This document shows, piece by piece, positions 40,928 through 53,838 of a stretch of DNA of 64,000 nucleotides. The DNA is taken from contig CAUYLG010065605.1 of NCBI GenBank assembly GCA_963573385.1, positions 1 to 64,000 on the forward strand, in the 5' to 3' direction. Source of the DNA: Cacajao melanocephalus. Taxonomy: Eukaryota; Chordata; Mammalia; Primates; Pitheciidae. Under the pieces are notes generated by a model. That model was given only the letters and a program-made list of their open reading frames with translations. It had not been told where the DNA came from and made no database searches. Within the stretch, counting starts at the first letter, position 1. Every line of letters begins with the position of its first letter. The translations under genes and the position numbers were made by a program.

Positions 40928-40981
40928 ATTGCACCTCTGAACAGCCACTGCACTCCAGCCTGGGCAACACCGCGAGATCTT
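40928..40981 (+). pseudogene. 7SL RNA 3'-end pseudogene fragment
   Basis: 'gcacctctgaacagccactgcactccagcctgggcaacaccgcgaga' matches the end of 7SL RNA (the RNA of the signal recognition particle): the 'cctgtgaatagccactgcactcc' and 'gggcaacatagcgaga' forms are 7SL-specific and differ from Alu. A T run follows, then an A run. Only the last 50 bases remain, so it is a dead copy. A degenerate Alu end is the alternative. Confidence 0.65.
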
Positions 40982-41519
40982 TTTTTTTAAGAAAAAAAAA
41001 GAGAGTGTCAATTTTAAGTTGCCAATTACCTTTCTTTAAAAATGATGGATCTCAATTCTAAGAAAAATGCCTTTTCTTCTTTCATAAAAGTAGCAACTCA
41101 CGTTAATTGCCAATTATCTTTTCACTGACTGATCAGAAAACCCAAAGCCTAGGAAACATGTCAATTAATTTTTGCTTCCCTGGGTTTTACTACCAAAGCT
41201 GTAGGAAACAGTCTACATCCATCACGGGAAGAATATGGCTTCCAGCTACGCTGGCTCACTGCCCTGCTGGACATTGCCCCACCCCTGACATCTCTTACTG
41301 CACTGAGAACCTCCTTGGCCCTATAAGACAGGAAACCAAAAGATTTCTTGGAAAGTTGTTTAGAAGAAGTTTCAATTGTGAGCAGTTTTTAGGACCATAG
41401 GATTCTAAAAGTTCTTTTATTCCAAAATAATGATGAAATATTATATTTTATAATTGCTAATTTCAGTAGTATATTGACACAATGACTAACAAAGAAATCA
41501 ATGTTAGCCTATGGATGAT

Positions 41520-41860
41520 TAATGTACACATCATGTCAAGCAAAAGAAGTCAGGCATCAAAGAGGGCTTACTATATGATTCCATTTAAATGAAGTTAAAC
41601 CATAGGCAACACCAACCTATCTGTGGGGACAGAATTCACAATAATGGTTCTCTCTCAGGGAAGGGGATTGACTGTCAATATAAGCAAGTCTTCTAGGGTG
41701 CTGAAAATGATCCATGTCAATGTCTTATATGTTGATTTGGATCATGGTGACTCTTGTGTATACATATATGTACAAATTCATACAAAGATATCACTATACA
41801 AACATATATGTAAAGATTTATACATTTGAACATATATGTATATCTCAATAAATATTTTTA
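41520..41860 (+). mobile_element. old L1 3' end
   Basis: 'caagcaaaagaagtcaggcatcaaagagggcttactatatgattccatttaaatgaagtt', 'ataatggttctctctcaggg' and 'tatatgtatatctcaataaatattttta' follow the L1M 3' end in order. The frame is broken. Confidence 0.85.
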
Positions 41861-42004
41861 AAGGTTTTAAAAAATTTATAGATTCTGAATTCAGAGTTCA
41901 ATTAAGTAACATATTTCCATATTCTTTCACTAAAGAGTGATAGTCCAGAAACTTGCTAGCATTATAGTTCTTTTTCTTCTTAACATTATTGAATACTTTC
42001 TCAC

Positions 42005-42098
42005 CTATTTACAATGTGGTATTTTACAGAAATAGTGATTGAAGAAGGCTCACTGAGTTTAAAAACAGTGATTGTCAAATTTACTATTTTTTTCGCAA
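42005..42098 (-). CDS. possible internal coding exon, unnamed
   Basis: 94 bases on the minus strand between a good acceptor (tttcatcttgtttttattag) and a good donor (AAATAG|gtgagaaag). The single open frame gives AKKIVNLTITVFKL then SEPSSITISVKYHIVN, an alternating pattern suggestive of beta strands. Two bases complete the incoming codon and two are left at the end. The phase fits the candidates at 44466 and 35899. I cannot name a family. Confidence 0.3.
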
Positions 42099-42732
42099 CT
42101 AATAAAAACAAGATGAAAACATCAAACATTCCAGCAACTATTTTAAGTGCAACACAGAAGTCAGACCCAGCACTTCCCAGGTTCGTAATCACTACTTTTA
42201 CCAAAAAATGAAAATTAAGGTAATTAAAAACGAAATCTTCCTTTATGATGCTTCCACCTTTCTTCTTCTTTCTAGCTGGCTGTTCTCACTTATCTTGCTG
42301 AATCAAAAAAGTTTCCTTTCTCAGTTATTAAATAATAAAGTCCTGAGAAAATATCATTGCTTTGTTTGGGGCTCATTTCTGTTTAACTACAAAAGGACAA
42401 TAGAAAGAGATTTCACGACCACGAAATGAAAAATATTTCACTTGCAGGATGACACATTTTTTTAAAAAACACTGTAGGCAATATTAATGATCAAACGTTC
42501 AAATGACAATTATGAAGAAATAAGAGTCTTTGGTTAGAAGGCCCAGTGATAAAATGCAAACAGACACAGAACAAAGTCAATATGAGAGGGTGTGTGTGTG
42601 CGTGTCTTTCTGTTTTCTGAGGAGCAAGGAAAACGATAAAATAATTTTCCAAATTATACAAGGAAACAATGCATAGCCAACACTCAAAGGAATATACGTT
42701 ATTAAAGGGAGAGACTGTATTTTCCCCCAGTT

Positions 42733-42784
42733 ATGTTATTTTTAACATAACATAAAAATAACATAAGCCTATGTTATTTTTAAC
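42733..42784. repeat. nested inverted and direct repeat
   Basis: 'atgttatttttaac' occurs at 42733 and 42771 as a direct repeat, with a reversed copy (ataaaaataacat) at 42752-42764 between them. Several overlapping hairpins can form. Confidence 0.9.
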
Positions 42785-45532
42785 AGCAAATTGCATTATC
42801 AATTTAGATTTCAAAATCAGATGTAAATGGCCCTGTGGCTGGACATAAACATATTTCATTGAATACTGAATAAGCATATTTTGGCTACTGCAGTCTAAAA
42901 GACTAACACATGTTCAGAATACATAAAAAGCAGCATACAGATTATACAAGCATTTTGTTCTGAATAGTCTTTTCTACTGTCTTTCATATGTAAGTTGCTA
43001 ATAATGTTAATTGATAATAACAAAATGTAACTGATAAAGAGACTAAAACCTGCATCTAAAATATCCGCTTAAATCTAGGTCAAAATCACAGCAGCAAAGT
43101 CAGGCTGATTTTAGGTTTATCTGGAAATACAGTGTTGGTTCCATATTAGCGTTTACGACAGAAGAAAACTAGTTTTCTTTTTCTTTTAACAGTCACTGAA
43201 AGAGTTAAGTTATACTCTATGTACCAGTTACTGGACATGAAAAAGATAAAGAAAAATACAAAAATAAAAGCAGAGAAGAAAAAAAGAAAGAGGATAGAAT
43301 GAACTATATCGCAGGGAGGGGTGGAGTTCGTCTAACAACTGCTCCATGAGTCTCCTTGTGTCAGAAAGAAGAAAGTCAATGCGGAAGTGACATAGAAGTC
43401 AACTACACTTCTTGACCTTGCCAATAATAATCACCAGCATTAAGCTGAAGCATAAAAAAGTAACTCAAATGAGCAAGACTGGAAGAAACATCTAACCAGA
43501 GCTCTGAAGTTGCACAGTATATTGGAAAGGATTACAATCAGAGATTTAAAGAATGTAGACCCGGAAATTCAACATCCAGTTAACTGCATCATGAATTCAG
43601 TTTCTGGTTAAGCATCTCCATGAAAAAATACTGTCTTCCAAGAAAAGCTTTCCTACTTCCGTTGCCTTATTCATTTGAAAATTCTCATTGTGTAGAGTAG
43701 AATCTCTTTAAACATCCAACCAACTAAGTCTAATCCAGACTTATGAAGCAACAAGTAACAAAATAACTTGAGCTCTTTAAGTGATTTCAATATAAAGTGA
43801 TCTCTTTATATATGTAAATAGACATCAAATCTTCTGTTTCTCTTTCTTTTTTCACTGACATTTCCAGTTTTTCCCAATGTTTCTTAAGAGAAATGGCCTA
43901 TTCTTTTGTGCTAACTAGACTGGGATGCCTCACCTCTGTAGAAATTGCTGAAATATGCATAGATACATGGGTTGAAACTTTGACTGACTCTCCATTTCAC
44001 TCCTTACTATAAAACTGACAGTAAGTTGGGATTAGTGTTTAGCCATATATCACACATTTTGAAAATATAAAAATAAAAAAGCTTAGAATGAAAGTGTTTT
44101 AATCTCCAAAAGTTAGGTGGTTTGAAGAGTTACAGCATTTAACATTTATAATATTAATTCAAAAGAAGTTACTGAAATACAGGGTTTGAAATCTATGTAC
44201 ACCAAACCACTCGGCATTTCACAGGCCTTATAGGTCAGGCAGACTGAAAACTAGCAATATTTTTTCATAATTTTGAGCACAGGGAGAAAAATGGCTGTGT
44301 TTCATAAAAATGCAACAAGGTGGCCACATTTCCTCCCATGCATGAATAATGTATGATCTACAACATTATTTGCTAGGTTATCTAATCACCAACATCTTTC
44401 AAAATGTCTACATAAGCTTTACCTCATTAAGAACAAACATGCATCTGTATAAAAATATCACATACCTGTGAACACTGAGAATAATATTCTGCGAAATAAA
44501 ACATACACATCAAACTGACATGGGTAGAACGACGTCATGGCATTTTTTAAAGATAAAAATATTAGGAAAAATGTGCTTAATTATAACATTAAGTTACATA
44601 CACCTTTGATTTGGAAATATTGGCAATATATGATATTAAAAGTATGTGATTATTAAAACAAGCATAAAATTGTTAATCACAATTGTCTTTTACTTTAAAA
44701 CGTCATTTTTGGAAACATGAATTACTGGTTAACAGCATAACCACCTTTGGGAGCCTCTCACTGCTCCAGGTTTGGTTTCAGTTACTTCCTGTCCTCCTAA
44801 CTTTAAGCGTCTCTTAATCACAGACATTTCAAAGCTATTTCACAAACAGGCCACAAGACAGTACCCTATACTGCTGCAATATGGCAATTTCTACATGTAG
44901 CATCTATATCTAACAATAATTTTTAGAAATTCTTCTTCTCTATACATTAGATGATATGACTACAACTACTTGTTCTGACTGCTATTAGTCTTAAGAACGG
45001 AACACAGCCAATCACACTGCCCATCACCAAAAGCCCAATTTGTCAAGAGAGGTTCATCTTCACTGACCTAGATGGCAGGACTTTCCTCACTGACCAATAA
45101 ATATTTCATTTTTTGTTCTACCTAGAAAGACATTAATTGATGTCTGATCTTAATGAGGTGTGGATAATTACTACTGAAAAAATGCTCATAGCCCAGATAT
45201 TCAATATTCTAGTTGTGTTCAACAGAACCAGAATCAGTAACATTTTGCAACGTTAAATGCCTTCATCATTCCCATGTCCCCAGCCTCTTGCCTCTGCCAT
45301 GTCACCACAAGACTGCAAATAACGCTTCTTCAATTGTCCCATAAGAAACATATTACTTCATGCTTGCCAAGTGTTCATTACCCTAAAGAGCCAAATGCCT
45401 TTTAAAAGCTAGTTGACGCAAATAAGCAACAATTCTCCAACACGCTATAAAACTCGCTTGTCGCATAAACTTTTAAATTTCAAAATGCCAGGCCTTCAGA
45501 TTCCCTAAATATTATTAAAAGCATTGCCTAGT
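42785..45532. other. 2.7 kb AT-rich, no recognised repeat
   Basis: No Alu, L1 or L2 identified. A purine-rich stretch lies near 43270-43300. Two exon-like minus-strand segments (43934 and 44466) are mentioned under findings. Confidence 0.5.
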
Positions 45533-45845
45533 CACAGAATCACAAAACTTAACAGGTAGAAACCCCAGTATCCAAACCAACCAACTCGTTTATTTAATAC
45601 TTTTCCTTACAGTTTTCTCTTTCTGGTCAAGCATGTCTCTTACAGAGTAAATTTCTAGAAAGAAATGAGATATAGTATTATCTTGCTTGCTTTACTCTTT
45701 ATCTACCAAAACATTGTCTGTCATTACACACTTAATGACTGTTTTTCCTTCCTGTACAGATAAGGGAAACAAAGGCTCACAGTGATTTGGCAGACATCAA
45801 AACTTAGAATGTGTTCACTTCTACCCAGCCCCAATACTTGACTGT
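45533..45845 (-). mobile_element. ancient SINE (MIR-related) remnants
   Basis: 'tcacagaatcacaaaacttaacaggtagaaaccccagtatccaaaccaa' and, further on, 'cctgtacagataagggaaacaaaggctcacagtgatttggcagac' resemble the two halves of an old mammalian SINE in reverse orientation, separated by unmatched sequence. Confidence 0.5.
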
Positions 45846-45984
45846 TAGTGTTCTAGTCTCTCTCTCTCTCTCATGCAATATACAAAACTCCTTTCCAATT
45901 GAAATAGGGCTCCAATGCTAAAAGGATGATTAAATACCACTTAAATGAATAGTTTGTTCTGATTGTGAATTTTAATGTATATTC

Positions 45985-46125
45985 TCTGAAGGAGATAATT
46001 AAGGCCAAATGAGGTCATAATGGCAGGGTCCTGATCCCATAAAGCCAATATTCCTGTAAGAGGAAGGAACACAAGAGAGCTTTGCCCCAGTGCACAGGGA
46101 AGAGGCCATGTGAGGACAAAGAAGG
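45985..46125 (+). mobile_element. MaLR-type LTR fragment (MLT1-like)
   Basis: 'taaggccaaatgaggtcataatggcagggtcctgatcccataaagccaatattcctgtaagagg…gccatgtgaggacaaag' follows the middle of an MLT1-type LTR. Both ends are missing. Confidence 0.7.
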
Positions 46126-46433
46126 TTTCCTTGGGCCAGTGTATCCTTGTTCTTGAGTCATGTCCTAGCTAACTACTGTTTCTAAAGAAGTGATGGGCTG
46201 CATTAAATGCTGCCACCCTTCTTTGATAATTCCACCTGTTTAACTGGGAGTCTGGGGTTATGAGGTGCTGAGTGCAGCTGTCAAAGGCATGACTTTGTTT
46301 CTATTTAGCAACGCTCCCACCAACATACCTAATGGCCCAGGAAGAAAAAAAGAGGCATTAGAGTATTTTCTGAATGATACTTTTAGGTAAGTGTAAGCAT
46401 TTAAATTTTCTAAGAAGTAATTTGTGTTCTTAC

Positions 46434-46499
46434 CTGTGTTTGCTACATGAAAGAACTGTACTAACAAATCTAAGGCACAATAAATTATCCGTTTTTAGA
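46434..46499 (-). CDS. possible internal coding exon, unnamed
   Basis: 66 bases on the minus strand between a strong acceptor (attattctttattctctgcaag) and a strong donor (CACAG|gtaagaa). One frame is open: LKTDNLLCLRFVSTVLSCSKH. One base completes the incoming codon and two remain, a phase that fits the candidate at 51705. Small size and lack of recognised family keep confidence low. Confidence 0.22.
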
Positions 46500-47115
46500 C
46501 TTGCAGAGAATAAAGAATAATAAGAAATGAATGAAAAAACAAAGAGAAAAATAAATTCTCACTCCTTCTCCCCACAGACCCCACAAATAACAGCTACAAA
46601 GTAATTTCAAATTTCCTGAAAAGACTACATTATATATTAATTACAATAAAAAGTGTCACCCTGAGTTAAATTGTGGTTGATACCGCAGTAAAATGTACTT
46701 CATTGCCAAAGGTTTATTATATTCAGATAATGGTTAATAATTACCATGATGTAATTATTCAAAAATAATTATTTTTGGAAAGAAACCTAAATGCATGTCA
46801 GAACCACACAAAAGAAGGGAAATAATGTCACTCAAATTCCAACATTAACATGTCTTCCTTCTGTTCCCCAAAATCAAGGCCCATAACATAAATTTCATTT
46901 ATCAGAATGAATTCATTCATCTGTCTTAAAGCCTTCCAGAGAAAACTGAAAGACAGCAAACATGTCAATGGGAGAAAAAAAAGGCATCAGTTATATCATT
47001 TTCAGAGTCTATATTTTGGGGAAAGTATTTTGGAATCTACCTGGGCATGTGTAGAAACCTTTGTTTTAACATGGTTTTGTTTATTTAGACCCACAGTAGA
47101 AACACTGATTAGATG

Positions 47116-47454
<339 letters not shown>

Positions 47455-48157
47455 TTAATTACAGACAATGTCTTGGTAGGCTAAGAGTAAAGCAAGTAAG
47501 ATAATACTATACCCCATTTCTTTTTAGAAATTTACTCTCTAGGAGACATGCTTGACTGTAAAGAGAAAACAATAAGAAAAAGCATTAAATAAACAAGTAA
47601 AGGGACAAGCAGAGTTAATGGGGAGTGAACAAATTAGAAGTCAGTATATTTGCTCTAACATCCTGTGAGATTTCCTAGTGATGGAACTACAGTAACTATG
47701 AGAACAGTATAAAAATAAGTTAGCAAGATTACCAGAATTGAGGACCTGGTAGAATAATTTTATGAGAGGCCAGTATGAATGACTGCTGGGAATATATAAA
47801 CCAGCGTAACGGGAATCCGCTCTGTGGTATTCTTAGAAGGGTGGTTGAAGTTGTCAATATAGAAACCCTCAAGGCTGCAAAAAACGCACTGCTAACTGAA
47901 TGAAAATTATGAAAGGAATGATTTTAATAAATGAAGCGTGTAGGACAGTCATATGAAAAGTTTCAGGAAGACAGAGTACCAGTGACACAAGACACAGGGA
48001 AAAAGTAGCAAAGGAAAGTGAAGACCCTACACACTTGAAAGAGTTTCTCTCTCCACTGGAAAAATAATCTGAGCTTACCAAGAGATCACGTAAGAAAAAA
48101 TATAATGTTTAAATAGGTCCTGAATTTGATAAAAGTCAACTTGTGATAAGTTCCTCC

Positions 48158-48489
<332 letters not shown>

Positions 48490-48659
48490 TAAGTTATAAA
48501 TAAAGAATAATTACTGCAATCAATTAGAAAGAGATTTGGCAAATTGGGATGGAAAAATAATGAGTCAATTGATAATAAGCAGAAACACATTCAAGAGCAT
48601 TAGGAGAGGGAACAGCTGGGTAACAGGAAACGTGATTTCTCAATAATGTCAAACCGGTT

Positions 48660-48760
48660 TTGAGAGAGGCCGAACCAATTTACATCCTCCCAAGAGGCAG
48701 AAGAGATCCCACTGATCCATGTCCTCACCAATATGTGGTGATTTCAGGCTTCTTCATTTT
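48660..48760 (-). mobile_element. old L1 fragment
   Basis: 'aaccaatttacatcctcccaagaggcagaagagatcccactgatccatgtcctcaccaat' resembles a reversed L1 ORF2 end (ccaatttacactcccaccaa…). Short and diverged. Confidence 0.5.
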
Positions 48761-50774
48761 TGCAATCCATGCAGTTGCCAAGAGAGGAGTTTGCAAGGAT
48801 ATGCTCTTATTTTGTTTCCCCAGGACGTGGCATAATCAGAGTTTATTAACAAGCAGTGAGTAAAACTGAAGTGAAGGAGCCTAGACCTGAACCAAGATCA
48901 CTTGTCATGTTTTTCATTTGAAATTTGCAATCCTGTTCATTTTTTCCATCTTTCATTCTTCTACACTACCTCTCCCATTATGCTACACTATCTTTAAAAC
49001 AACAGAATGCTAACTAATACTCACTTAAACTAGCATAGAATAAAAGCAGTGACCATTCTAAAGGATAGAAAACAGGTCTACATTTTATTTACATAATCTC
49101 ATAAAAATAAAAGTACATCTGAAAAAGAGACCACATCTAACTTGGAAATAGGAAAATATGCATCATAAGTATTCAACAAAAATTCACTGAATATAAAAGA
49201 AAAAAATTAAATTATAATAGTACTAATAAAACACACTAGTATGATAAAGCACACTGGTTCTTCTAATCACAAAAACTAAATTTCTAAACTTTAGAAGAAA
49301 TCATAAATCCAACACTAAGCAAATGCTCAAGTGTAAAACTCAAATGAAAAAAGTAAAAAATCCACTAGAAGATCTTAGTCATTTGAAATTCCACAAGCCA
49401 ATCAGGAGTTTTCAACAAGGTTGCAATTTGGTCTAAGGGTGAATTTCAACTCTATCATGGTCATCTGCTCATCAAAGAATGAACTTACCTTGTAGACCAC
49501 ATAATATTCTTGGAATTTCCATTAAGAGATACACAGAGAAAGAATGAATGATAAACTATATCAGGCAACAAACTTTTTCAGTTTTAATCAATAATATTAA
49601 ACTAGAATGAAACTAGAAACCAAGTAAGTAAAACCACTGGGAGTACTACCAAGCCTTGAAACAACTATCTAGCAAAGCAGTATTAAAAACACTAACAAAA
49701 AACTGTCAAGAACTGTAATTCATTAAGTTCTACCAGTCTTCTACAAAAAAATGCATTTTATTACGTCTAAAGTACTAACGTGTGTGTGTGTATTTCATTC
49801 TTCTAACTTCATGTTAAAAAAGAAAAAAAAAAACAGGAAAAATCTCTTGAAAAGTGGTTACTGACAACACTGTTAATAGCTTCTAAAGGGTTTCTTCTCT
49901 ACTGGGGAAGAAATGTAAGCACAAGAATTCCATTTATCCAAACTACAGTGCAATATAGCAGTAACTCATGGCACTAAATCTAGATTAGAAGATGTCTATT
50001 ATGATTAAGGTATTTTCCAATTTCTAACAATTAGCAACATTAACTAAGTAGAAATCAATTATAATTGAAGAAGACAGTGAAAACTAATTACCCAAGTCAA
50101 TTGATATATATAATCAATGTTATTTAATCTATAAATTCTGTTATAATTTACTTATTATAGATATATATATAGTACTTATGAACTAAACCTACAGAGAAAT
50201 AGTTTTAATTTTCTTAATCTCTTAGTAGTCTTAATTTTCTTAATCCAATTGTTCCTAAATGAATTTACTTGCTACAAATCTGCCAAAACAGACTTCTTAA
50301 AGTCAATAAAATTTCTTTCAAATTTTTTTATTGTGTGAAAGTCAAGTTTTTGTTATTTAATTTACATATTTGTGTTTTTGCATTTTAAATCAATTGAGGA
50401 AAGTAATCCAGTACAATTCAAAACACTGGTTACCTATACAAGAGATTAGAATGTAATTAGTTCCAATAGTATAAATTTAATAAGTCTCAGTTAATGAGAA
50501 GGTAGGAAAATTGTAAGCTGTTTATGCTTGGAGAAAATATACATAATATTATCTCTGGCAAATTCAACAGCCAATTGTTTAACTGTTATTCCAAATGCCT
50601 GAAATCTTATAAGAGTGACCTGAGAAAGGTAAGGTGATGTTCTAAAGTACTTAACTTTTAGTAAACCCAGGAGTTTCTGGCCTATTACATGAAAATGCCA
50701 CAAAATATATACTGGTTCTTTACAGAGAAAACATACAATTAATATTATATTAGATATCTGGATCCCAAAAGGTG
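48761..50774. other. 2 kb very AT-rich, no recognised element
   Basis: Includes short TG and TA runs (49780, 50105, 50160) and a 15-bp direct repeat 'cttaattttcttaat'-type around 50205 and 50231. No gene supported. Confidence 0.5.
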
Positions 50775-50945
50775 TATTTTAAAAATTGTGGTAAAAAATA
50801 CATAATATTAAATTTATCATCAACTCTTTTTAAATGTAGCATACAGTATTAACTATGTGCACCTGGTTATATAACAGATCTCTAGAACTTTCCAATCATA
50901 AAATGGAAATTTTTTATCTACTCAAAAATTGTCCCTTTCTTCCAC
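50775..50945 (-). mobile_element. old L1 3' fragment
   Basis: 'attgtggtaaaaaatacataatattaaatttatcatcaac', 'tgtgcacctggttatataacagatctctagaactttcc' match the reversed L1M 3' signature (gtggtaaaatatacataacataaaatttaccat). Confidence 0.7.
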
Positions 50946-51211
50946 TCTCAAAAAGCACCTTTTAAAAAGTATTTAGGGTTTACATTTTTTCTTTAATGGA
51001 AACACCACGGATTCTTCCTTTCCTATAATCATGGTATCACAATGAACTGAGCATTATAGTAGATTTCACTCTAGTCACCATCACGTTATCTTTCAATATA
51101 CAGAAACATACACTAGATGTATATGTCTTTTTTTATAAATCATATTTGTTTAGAGACCTGCCAATTCTCAAAGGATATCTCAGTCATTGGTGTAAATGAG
51201 TGGGTCAAATT

Positions 51212-51431
51212 ATGAGTTGGCAATTTTTTCCCATAAAGGGCCAGAGAATACGTATTTCAGGCTCTATGGGCCATGTAAGTACTGTTGCAATTAAAAGTGT
51301 GCACCTGTAGCACAAAAGCAGCTATGGGCAATACATAAACAAATGAGCATGTCTGTGTGTCAATAAAAATGTATTCACAAATACATGTTCAGGCTAGATT
51401 TCTCCATAAGCCATAGTTTGCCAACTCCTCA
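51212..51431 (+). mobile_element. hAT-type MER DNA transposon
   Basis: Ends are inverted repeats: 'gagttggcaattt' at the left and 'agtttgccaactcc' at the right. The body ('cataaagggccagagaatacgtatttcaggc…ctatgggccatg…agcacaaaagcagctatgggcaatacataaac…aataaaaatgtattcac') follows a known human MER element (about 220 bases). Non-autonomous and fossil. Confidence 0.85.
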
Positions 51432-51440
51432 GATAGATAA

Positions 51441-51460
51441 GGGGCGGGGGGAGAGGGGGG
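51441..51460 (+). repeat. G-rich run
   Basis: ggggcggggggagagggggg: three long G runs, a weaker quadruplex candidate than 37112. Confidence 0.7.
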
Positions 51461-51704
51461 ACAGACGTAGGAAGTGTGAAAGAAAGAACATCAAATTGAA
51501 GTATTTACTCCTGAAAATAAGTGGCTACTCAGTGGTAGTGACATTATCTGTTAAACTGACTAACTTTGATAGTGAGGCCCTAAAAATGGAACACATTTCT
51601 TTCATGACTTGTTTCAATGCTGACTTAACAACTGGCATTCAGTAAAGCAGCATAAATAATGAAAATATTGATCTTCAGTAAGTACATCATAGCACTTGAC
51701 GTAC

Positions 51705-51801
51705 CTTAGTAATGGATGGAATATGATGGTAATGTTTCTGGCTCCAGGTTTGCAGACAAATTTTGTTCCTCCACCTTCCATTAAGTTGTCATCAGGACCC
51801 C
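51705..51801 (-). CDS. probable internal coding exon, unnamed gene
   Basis: 97 bases on the minus strand with the best splice signals in the window: acceptor ctttttttttctttcttccaaaag-like pyrimidine tract ending aaaag, donor CTAAG|gtacgtc. One frame is open: [17 protein letters not shown] then [14 protein letters not shown]. The PG..NITIIF.P pattern resembles a beta strand pair in immunoglobulin-like domains. Two bases complete the incoming codon and two remain. It is not inside any recognised repeat. I do not recognise the protein, and database comparison would settle whether it is expressed. Confidence 0.4.
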
Positions 51802-51992
51802 CTTTTGGAAGAAAGAAAAAAAAGAGATTTAGCTCATTGAAACTTTTATAAATAAAGAAACCAAGCATATCTAGACGAGTCCTATACTATCATAAGTAGG
51901 ACCATCTTTGCAAACAGTTACCTTCGATATGTACAAAATTATTTTGAATTATTTCATCCAGTCTTCCTCACTTGAATAAATAATAGATTAGA

Positions 51993-52358
<366 letters not shown>

Positions 52359-52529
52359 TTGGAGTAAGAACACAGACACACAGTAAGAATAAGTGCTACA
52401 TTTAAAGCAACAGTGCCAGGCTACAATTCAGTTAAGGTGAAAATTCTGATCTCTAATGACCAGTGTCCATCTTGGACAGTATGTCACATGAAGCTTTCAG
52501 AGAAAGGATGAAGTGCCTGCCATTTAAAG

Positions 52530-52709
52530 TTGCTGCACGTTGGGGAGGAATAACATTAGGAGAAATACCTAACGTAGATGACGGGGGGATGGATGCAGCA
52601 AACCACCATGGCATGTGTATACCTATGTAACAATCCTGCATGATCTGCACATGTACCCCAGAAGTTAAAGTATAATAAAAAAGGAAAACAAACAAACAAA
52701 CAAACAAAA
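52530..52709 (+). mobile_element. L1 3' end, severely truncated, with (AAAC)n tail
   Basis: 'ggggaggaataacattaggagaaatacctaacgtag…gcatgtgtatacctatgtaac…gcacatgtaccccagaagttaaagtataataaaa' is the last 150 bases of a primate L1 (L1PA/L1PB age). The tail at 52684-52709 is (caaa)n. Confidence 0.9.
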
Positions 52710-52911
52710 CAAATGGTTACCATAAACCTTTCAGGCACACTCAATAATGCAAGAAAATAACTTTGTTATTCTTAAAACTAAATAATATTTGAAGTCTAGC
52801 TCTTCCAAATCACTCTGACTCAGAGTTTTCAATGTCCTTGCTCTACAAATGTTGTCACCCAGTGTCACCAAGAGCATATGTTTCATAAAGGAGTGCTCCA
52901 TGTTGCATCCT

Positions 52912-53838
52912 GTATTTATTTTTAAGTTCTGAGGTACATGTGCAGATCTTGCAGGATGGTTACATAGATATACACATGCCATGGTGGTTTGATGTCTCCA
53001 TCCCCCCATCACCTACGTTAGGTATTTCTCCTAATGTTATCCCTCCCCAATCTCCCTACCCCCACAACAGACCCCAGTGTATGACGTTCCCCTCCCTGTG
53101 TCCATGTGTTCTCACTGTTCAACACCCACTTATGAGTAAGAACATGCAGTGTTTAGTTTTCTGTTCTTGTGTCAGTTTGCTGAGAATGATGGTTTCCAGC
53201 TTCATCCATGTCCCTGCAAAGGACATGAACAACCTTTTTTATGGTTGCACAGTATTCCATGGTGTATATGTGTCACATTTTCTTTATCTGGTCTATCATT
53301 GATGGGCATTTGGGTTGGTTCCAAGTCTTTGCTATTGTAAATAGAGCTGCAATGAACATACGTATGCATGCATATTTTTAACAGAACAATTTACAAGCCT
53401 TTGGGTATACACCTAGGAGTGGGATTTCTGGGTCAAACGGTATTTCTGGTTCTACATCCCTGAAGAATCACTACACTGTCTTCCACAATGGTTGAACTAA
53501 TTTACACTCCCACCAATAGTGTAAAAGCATTCTTATTTCACCACATCCTCTCCAGCATCTGTTTTCTCCAGATTTTTTAATGATCGCCATTCTAACTGGC
53601 GTGAGATGGTATCTCAATGTGGTTTTCATTTGCATTTCTCTAATGACCAGTAATGATGAGCTTTTTTTCATATGTTTGTTGGCCACATAAATGTCTTCTT
53701 TTGTGAAGCGTCTGTTCACATCCTTCGTTCACATTTTGATGGGGTTGTTTTTTTCATGAATACTTGTTTTAGTTCTTTGTTGATTCTGGATATTAGCCCT
53801 CTGTCAGATGGGTAGCTCGTAAAAATTTACTCCACGCT
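52912..53838 (-). mobile_element. L1 3' part with end of ORF2, minus strand
   Basis: The left end is the reversed L1 3' end ('tttttaagttctgaggtacatgtgcagatcttgc'); further right are the reversed ORF2 end ('caatggttgaactaatttacactcccaccaa', 'gatcgccattctaactggcgtgagatggtatctc') and 'ggatattagccctctgtcagatgggtag', after which the match stops. The minus-strand frame 53471-53719 is part of ORF2 and is closed by changes on both sides. 5'-truncated, about 0.9 kb. Confidence 0.93.

Noticed and set aside
53471..53719. 82-codon frame resembling L1 ORF2
   Set aside because: It is part of a truncated, decayed L1 and not a functional gene.
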